Shown here: piece by piece, positions 5,665-6,900 of the stretch
Layout: every line of letters starts with the position of its first letter
Numbering within the stretch: position 1 is the stretch's first letter
Assembly: GCA_030641945.1 (NCBI GenBank)
Contig: DAOWLL010000088.1
Span: forward strand, 1 to 6,900
Length of the DNA: 6,900 nt
Direction of reading: 5' to 3'
DNA from: Gammaproteobacteria bacterium
GTDB lineage: Bacteria > Pseudomonadota > Gammaproteobacteria > SZUA-229
The notes under the pieces: generated by a model
Told to the model about the DNA's origin: nothing
Seen by the model: the letters and a program-made list of their open reading frames with translations, nothing else
Database searches by the model: none
Program-made: the position numbers and the translations under genes

Positions 5665-6160
5665 TGTGAATATTTTCGACAGGCCAGTATTGAACAGACT
5701 GTATCGTTACGGTTGTACACTGTGCAAGAATCAGGACGACGCCTATGACTTGGTGCAATATGCACTCGAAAAGTTTTTACAGAATCCGCCCGGTCGAAAA
5801 CATACCAATGATCTGGCCTATGTGCGCACCATTATGCGAAACCGGTTTATTGATGAATATCGAAGGTCAAGCCGGTTTCCTGAAGAAAGCTATGATGACG
5901 AATCTACTGTCGCAATGGATGAGTCGTCGCTGGAAGACATCGTTATTGCACAGGCGGATCTTGAGATCGTATGGGAAATACTCGATCCATTTGAGAGGGA
6001 AATTCTGTATTACTGGGCAGTAGAGGAAATGACAGCGCAGGAAATATCCAGCCAGATCAGTGTGCCGAGAGGCACAGTGTTATCACGCATTTACCGTGTC
6101 AGGAAAAAAATCAAATCAGAAACCGGTGGCGGACGATTATCCGGAGGTTACAAGGTATGA
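5651..6160 (+). CDS. ECF-family RNA polymerase sigma factor
   Basis: This 169-residue protein has both conserved ECF regions and no extra domain. The sigma-2 region spans about 10-75 (LNRLYRYGCTLC, then DAYDLVQYALEKFLQ for region 2.2 and AYVRTIMRNRFIDEYRRSSR for 2.3-2.4). The sigma-4 region spans about 102-155, with a helix-turn-helix at about 128-153 (TAQEISSQISVPRGTVLSRIYRVRKKI). The linker 76-101 is acidic. Two cysteines in region 2.1 form CTLC (22-25), which is unusual. The start could be ATG 5651 or ATG 5657; both overlap the bufC end (stop at 5662-5664) and neither has a clear SD, suggesting coupled translation. A TTG at 5642 is less likely. Position inside the bufferin operon, followed by a membrane protein with a 4-nt overlap, indicates that it directs transcription of this operon under stress, as SigF does for bufferin genes in Caulobacter (inference). 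Confidence 0.93.
   Translation: MTMSDVNIFDRPVLNRLYRYGCTLCKNQDDAYDLVQYALEKFLQNPPGRKHTNDLAYVRTIMRNRFIDEYRRSSRFPEESYDDESTVAMDESSLEDIVIAQADLEIVWEILDPFEREILYYWAVEEMTAQEISSQISVPRGTVLSRIYRVRKKIKSETGGGRLSGGYKV
6143..6147 (+). promoter_or_regulatory. Ribosome binding site of the anti-sigma gene
   Basis: GGAGG lies 9 nt upstream of the ATG at 6157, within the sigma-factor coding end. It fixes the start and would secure adequate anti-sigma production relative to the sigma factor. Confidence 0.65.
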
Positions 6161-6774
6161 ACAAGCCGCTAAAACAATCCGTACGAGACAAGCTGGAGTC
6201 ATACTCATTAAGTGATGCGCAATTGCAGAAACTCGAGTCACTCGACGTACAGGCTGCGCCTGTACACGTTCGCCGGATTTCAGTTTTTCCCTTAGCAATC
6301 GCAGCTGCAGTGGTAGCATTCCTTTTGGCATTCTTTCTAACACCGCTGCTTGTGGAGCAGAGCGATGTGCGCGAACGCATTGCCATGGAGGTCGCCATGA
6401 ATCACATCAAGCTTAAACCGCTGGAAGTCGAGACCAGCAGCATTGAAGGCATTCGCGACTACTTCAAGAAACTGGATTTCATTCCAGTCAACAGCAAACT
6501 GGTTAGTCAATCCGGGCTTGAACTGATTGGCGGTCGCTATTGTTCATTGCAGGGAATTACTGCAACCCAGCTCAGGTTCAGAAAACCGGATACCGATAGT
6601 GTGCAAACCCTGTATCAGACCGAATACCGAAAGGATGTTTTCAGGAATATTCCGGTACTGGAAGAAGGTAATGAGCCGGTCGATATTTATGTAAAAGGCA
6701 TCAAGGTAAGAATATGGGTGGAAAAGGGTCTGTTGTTTGCATTGACCGAGCTGCCAGACAACTACAATCAGTAA
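6157..6774 (+). CDS. Probable anti-sigma factor, single-pass membrane protein
   Basis: The 205-residue protein has a charged cytoplasmic N-terminus (1-40), one transmembrane helix at about 41-66 (VFPLAIAAAVVAFLLAFFLTPLL) and a periplasmic C-terminal domain of about 139 residues. The latter has features recurring in anti-sigma proteins of this type: MNHIKLKPLEVET (81-93), IRDYFKKLDF (99-108) and GGRYCSLQG (125-133) with the following AQLR-like strand. Membrane topology, ATGA 4-nt overlap with the ECF gene and the strong GGAGG support the assignment. The short N-terminus (SDAQLQKLESL) would have to hold the sigma factor. It lacks the HxxxCxxC zinc motif of ZAS anti-sigma factors. The only cysteine is periplasmic Cys129, a candidate sensor. 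The alternative is a membrane accessory protein that does not bind the sigma factor. It is the last gene of the operon. Confidence 0.78.
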   Translation: MNKPLKQSVRDKLESYSLSDAQLQKLESLDVQAAPVHVRRISVFPLAIAAAVVAFLLAFFLTPLLVEQSDVRERIAMEVAMNHIKLKPLEVETSSIEGIRDYFKKLDFIPVNSKLVSQSGLELIGGRYCSLQGITATQLRFRKPDTDSVQTLYQTEYRKDVFRNIPVLEEGNEPVDIYVKGIKVRIWVEKGLLFALTELPDNYNQ

Positions 6775-6791
6775 CAACCTGGTAGCTGCTC

Positions 6792-6825
6792 GCTCAGAAA
6801 AAGAGTTCTGAGCCTGCTTTTCTCT
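6792..6825 (+). terminator. Intrinsic terminator of the bufferin operon
   Basis: GCTCAGAA (6792-6799) and TTCTGAGC (6806-6813) form a perfect 8-bp stem with a 6-nt loop. CTGCTTTTCTCT follows as the U-rich tail. It begins 17 nt after the stop codon of the anti-sigma gene and closes the operon. The tail is interrupted by C residues, so some readthrough is possible. From 6826 to the window end I see no supported gene. Confidence 0.72.
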
Positions 6826-6900
6826 AATATGTAGTAATGTCATTACCAAGGGAAACTGGCGGACTAATGACCAGGGGACTTTGTCGCAATACCTTATCAG

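Noticed and set aside
6867..6900. ATG at 6867 opening a possible next gene
   Set aside because: Only eleven codons are visible, with a weak SD and no recognisable content.

Overview
The window looks like chromosomal DNA of a gammaproteobacterium. The evidence is an ATP-dependent PEP carboxykinase of bacterial type, Shine-Dalgarno-led genes with moderate GC, and a bufferin-type operon of the kind widespread in Pseudomonadota. The genus cannot be named from the sequence alone. No tRNA, rRNA, CRISPR array or insertion sequence was seen.

Left part (1-2369, minus strand): three units read right to left. pckA (gluconeogenic PEP carboxykinase) is intact. Overlapping its 3' end is the broken C-terminal part of a YegS/diacylglycerol-kinase-like lipid kinase gene. 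It has lost its catalytic N-terminal half and carries a -1 frameshift near its 3' end. A small basic conserved-type protein of unknown function follows. A short palindromic dispersed-repeat-like element sits at 31-56.

Middle (2370-3555): a 286-bp divergent intergenic region holds a possible pckA promoter, an FNR-like dyad and a possible promoter for a rightward 299-aa protein that I do not recognise. A stem-loop with a T tract overlaps the end of that gene.

Right part (3629-6825, plus strand): a compact five-gene operon, and the most interesting part of the window. It encodes a secreted four-cysteine DUF2282 peptide (bufferin precursor, BufA1-like), an MNIO/DUF692 enzyme (BufB-like), a DUF2063 partner protein (BufC-like), an ECF sigma factor and a membrane protein that is probably its anti-sigma factor. 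The last four genes overlap or nearly abut (2-nt gap, 1-nt overlap, about 14-nt overlap, 4-nt overlap), and a good intrinsic terminator follows. By family knowledge, MNIO enzymes with their partner convert cysteines of the precursor into modified heterocycles, giving a copper-binding exported peptide (RiPP). The sigma/anti-sigma pair would switch the operon on under metal or envelope stress. A candidate ECF-type promoter, a 5'-leader hairpin and a hairpin enclosing the SD-less bufB start codon suggest layered control of peptide-to-enzyme ratio. The operon class is known. The regulatory details, the CxxC in the sigma factor and the zinc-motif-free anti-sigma protein deserve a closer look.
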